The notes under the pieces: model-generated
What the model was told of the DNA's origin: nothing
The model's database searches: none
Seen by the model: the letters and a program-made list of their open reading frames with translations, nothing else
Made by a program: the position numbers and the translations under genes
Shown here: positions 13,609-15,507 of the stretch, piece after piece
Position numbering within the stretch: the stretch's first letter is position 1
How the letters are laid out: each line of letters starts with the position of its first letter
Source of the DNA: Cytophagaceae bacterium
GTDB lineage: Bacteria > Bacteroidota > Bacteroidia > Cytophagales > Spirosomataceae
Reading direction: 5' to 3'
Length of the DNA stretch: 15,507 bases
Assembly (NCBI GenBank): GCA_947471105.1
Contig: CANIYB010000020.1
Coordinates: 1-15,507, forward strand

Positions 13609-15507
13609 ATGAAAACAAAATTCTACGTAAGCAGAGTGGTCTTCATGATGGCATTAATGTTAACCCTATCTTGGGTTTCATTTGGTCAGGACCGAAAAGT
13701 AGCGGGAAAAGTTCAGGACTCAGGTGGTCAGGGCATTCCAGGAGTTTCTATTGTTGTCAAAGGAAGTACTGTAGGTACAACTTCTGATGGAAATGGATCA
13801 TTCTCCATTAATGTAAAAAGTTCTAATGCAGAACTAACATTCACATCTGTTGGGTATGTAAGCCAAACAGTTGCCGTAGGTGGTAAAACCACTTTAGCGA
13901 TTACGCTAGCTGATGATGTAAGCCAATTAAACGAGGTAATCGTTACAGGTTATGCATCTCAACGTAAAAAAGACATTACAGGTGCTGTAACTGTGGTAAG
14001 TGCGAAAGAACTTAACGCGGTACCTTCTGCTTCTGTAACTCAAATGTTACAAGGTCGCGCTGCGGGTGTGACGGTAGGTAATGACAACTCACCGGGTGGT
14101 GGAACGATGGTTCGTGTACGTGGTTTTGGTTCTATTAACAACAATAGCCCATTATACGTAATTGACGGAGTACCTACTCAAGGAACTTTGAACCAAATCA
14201 ACCCTAATGATATCGAGTCTATGCAGGTATTGAAAGATGCTTCTGCGGCTTCTATCTATGGTGCTCGTGCGGCCAATGGAGTTGTCATCATTACAACAAA
14301 ACGTGGAAGCGAAGGTGAGCCAAAAATTACTTTTGACATGTACACTGGAACTCAAGATGTGGGTAAAACAATCGACATGTTGAACACAAAAGAATTAGGA
14401 CAATACTATTACGAATCTGAAATAGGTGCAGGAAGACCAGCAGGAACTTCTCCATCGGTTCAATATCGTTTTGGAGCAGATGGTTCTCAAACAATCGCGG
14501 ATTATATTTATCCAAACATTTACGGAACTTTACCAGCTAATTATACGTATACTAATGATTTAGCTGATCCTAAATTAAATGTTACTGCGTTTAACATCAC
14601 GAAAGCAAATAAAGAAGGTACCGATTGGCAACATGTAATTTTTGGACCAGCTAACATTTCTAATTATCAAGTGGGAGCAACAGGTGGTTCTAAAGGTGGT
14701 AAATATGCCATTTCTGCTAATTACTTTGCTCAAGATGGTATCTTAAAATATACTGCCTATAAAAGATATTCAGTTCGTGCCAACACAGAATTCAAAAAAG
14801 GCAATTTGACTTTCGGAGAAAATGTAACGATCACGTATGATGAAAGACAAGGAACGCCAAGTGGTAATAACTCTGAGAGTAATTCAATGATGTTAGCATG
14901 GAGGATGCACCCAATGATTCCAGTATTTGATATTACGGGTGGACCCAAAGAATTAGGGGGTACTAACTCTTCTGATTTGAATGGATTTGCAGGTTCACGT
15001 GGACAAAATTTAGGTAATGCAACAAATCCTTTAGCTATTTTATTTAGAGAAAAAGATAACCCTGTAAGAGCTACACATATTTTCGGAAACGTTTATGGTG
15101 AGTATGAAATCATTAAAGATTTAAAAGCAAGAACTAGTTTAGGTTTTGAATTTAACAACTACAATAGATCTGAATACTACAATAGAAATATTGAGGCTGT
15201 AGAAGCACGTAATGCAAACAGCCTAACTGTTTCAAACTCGTATGACCGTGCAATTACTTGGTACAATACATTGAATTATGCGAAGACTATCGGAGATCAT
15301 TCGGTGAATGTTTTAGTAGGAACAGAAGCTGTGTCAACATACAGTTTTGGATTTAATGCATCACGTTCAAACTTTGCATTTGATGATCCTTCGTATCGTT
15401 ATTTAAATAATGGTGCAGCAGCAGGTCTTGCAAATGCAGGGGGTGGAGCTACGATTACTGCATTGTTCTCTCAATTCGGAAAAGTAAACTACTCGTACAA
15501 AGAATTG
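13609..15507 (+). CDS. SusC/RagA-family TonB-dependent outer membrane receptor (N-terminal part, runs off right edge)
   Basis: The first 633 codons are open to the right edge. A signal peptide (about 1-26, hydrophobic core VVFMMALMLTL, likely cut before QD) is followed by a carboxypeptidase-regulatory-like beta-sandwich (about 30-101, GKV...GVSIVVKGSTVGTTSDGNGSF...FTSVGY). Then come a TonB-box-like EVIVTGY (109-115), the plug domain with KKDITGAV, and the SusC/RagA signature PLYVIDGVP through DASAASIYGARAANGVVIITTKRG (181-233). The remainder is the beginning of the beta-barrel, rich in Y, N and G. Such receptors import oligosaccharides, peptides or other large nutrients through the outer membrane using TonB energy, normally with a SusD lipoprotein encoded immediately downstream (outside the window). 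The substrate cannot be told. Codon use favours GGT, GCT and ACT more than its neighbours, suggesting strong expression. Confidence 0.96.
   Translation, partial: MKTKFYVSRVVFMMALMLTLSWVSFGQDRKVAGKVQDSGGQGIPGVSIVVKGSTVGTTSDGNGSFSINVKSSNAELTFTSVGYVSQTVAVGGKTTLAITLADDVSQLNEVIVTGYASQRKKDITGAVTVVSAKELNAVPSASVTQMLQGRAAGVTVGNDNSPGGGTMVRVRGFGSINNNSPLYVIDGVPTQGTLNQINPNDIESMQVLKDASAASIYGARAANGVVIITTKRGSEGEPKITFDMYTGTQDVGKTIDMLNTKELGQYYYESEIGAGRPAGTSPSVQYRFGADGSQTIADYIYPNIYGTLPANYTYTNDLADPKLNVTAFNITKANKEGTDWQHVIFGPANISNYQVGATGGSKGGKYAISANYFAQDGILKYTAYKRYSVRANTEFKKGNLTFGENVTITYDERQGTPSGNNSESNSMMLAWRMHPMIPVFDITGGPKELGGTNSSDLNGFAGSRGQNLGNATNPLAILFREKDNPVRATHIFGNVYGEYEIIKDLKARTSLGFEFNNYNRSEYYNRNIEAVEARNANSLTVSNSYDRAITWYNTLNYAKTIGDHSVNVLVGTEAVSTYSFGFNASRSNFAFDDPSYRYLNNGAAAGLANAGGGATITALFSQFGKVNYSYKEL

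Noticed and set aside
14152..14948. Minus-strand open frames within the SusC-like gene
   Set aside because: They are antisense shadows of a continuous, well-conserved receptor frame.
1..15507. A defence, phage or other mobile system
   Set aside because: Every sizeable frame is a recognisable housekeeping, envelope or transport gene; no integrase, transposase, toxin-antitoxin pair or nuclease gene is present.

Overview
The window looks like chromosomal core DNA of a Bacteroidota bacterium, most plausibly of the Cytophagia type. The evidence is a SusC/RagA-family TonB-dependent receptor, a type B ribosomal protein L31 without zinc cysteines, a GlmU-like protein of the Bacteroidetes-specific kind, a short-LID adenylate kinase, AT-rich DNA with almost no Shine-Dalgarno sequences, and promoters of the TTTG / TAnnTTTG type. 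No phage, plasmid, transposase, CRISPR, tRNA or rRNA gene is visible.

Left part (1-6762), all on the minus strand and read right to left: class Ia ribonucleotide reductase large subunit nrdA (6762-4315), closed by a strong hairpin terminator; then a two-gene membrane glycosylation unit, a GT-C (GT39-like) glycosyltransferase and a GtrB/DPM1-like GT2 enzyme 4 bp apart; then a YhhN/TMEM86 lysoplasmalogenase-like membrane protein and, 9 bp further on, a large FAD-linked oxidase that runs off the left edge.

Middle (6763-11596), plus strand: a divergent control region of about 410 bp, with good promoters for nrdA on one strand and rpmE2 (L31) on the other; rpmE2 and its terminator; then a compact run of four genes (alternative GlmU-like protein, holB, hemC, an RfbD-like reductase). 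These serve cell-wall precursor, replication, tetrapyrrole and nucleotide-sugar pathways and are probably co-transcribed.

Right part: obg and adk on the minus strand (adk first), separated by four tandem copies of a 31-bp palindrome-bearing repeat. obg meets the RfbD-like gene tail to tail with a 5-bp gap. After an AT-rich divergent spacer, a SusC-family receptor gene begins at 13609 and runs off the right edge.

Most genes are ordinary housekeeping genes. I see no convincing undescribed multi-gene system. The points most worth a second look are the 31-bp repeat array between adk and obg, the structured rpmE2 leader with an open in-frame extension, the residue-for-residue eukaryote-like numbering of NrdA, and start-codon corrections for three genes (rpmE2, GT2, YhhN).
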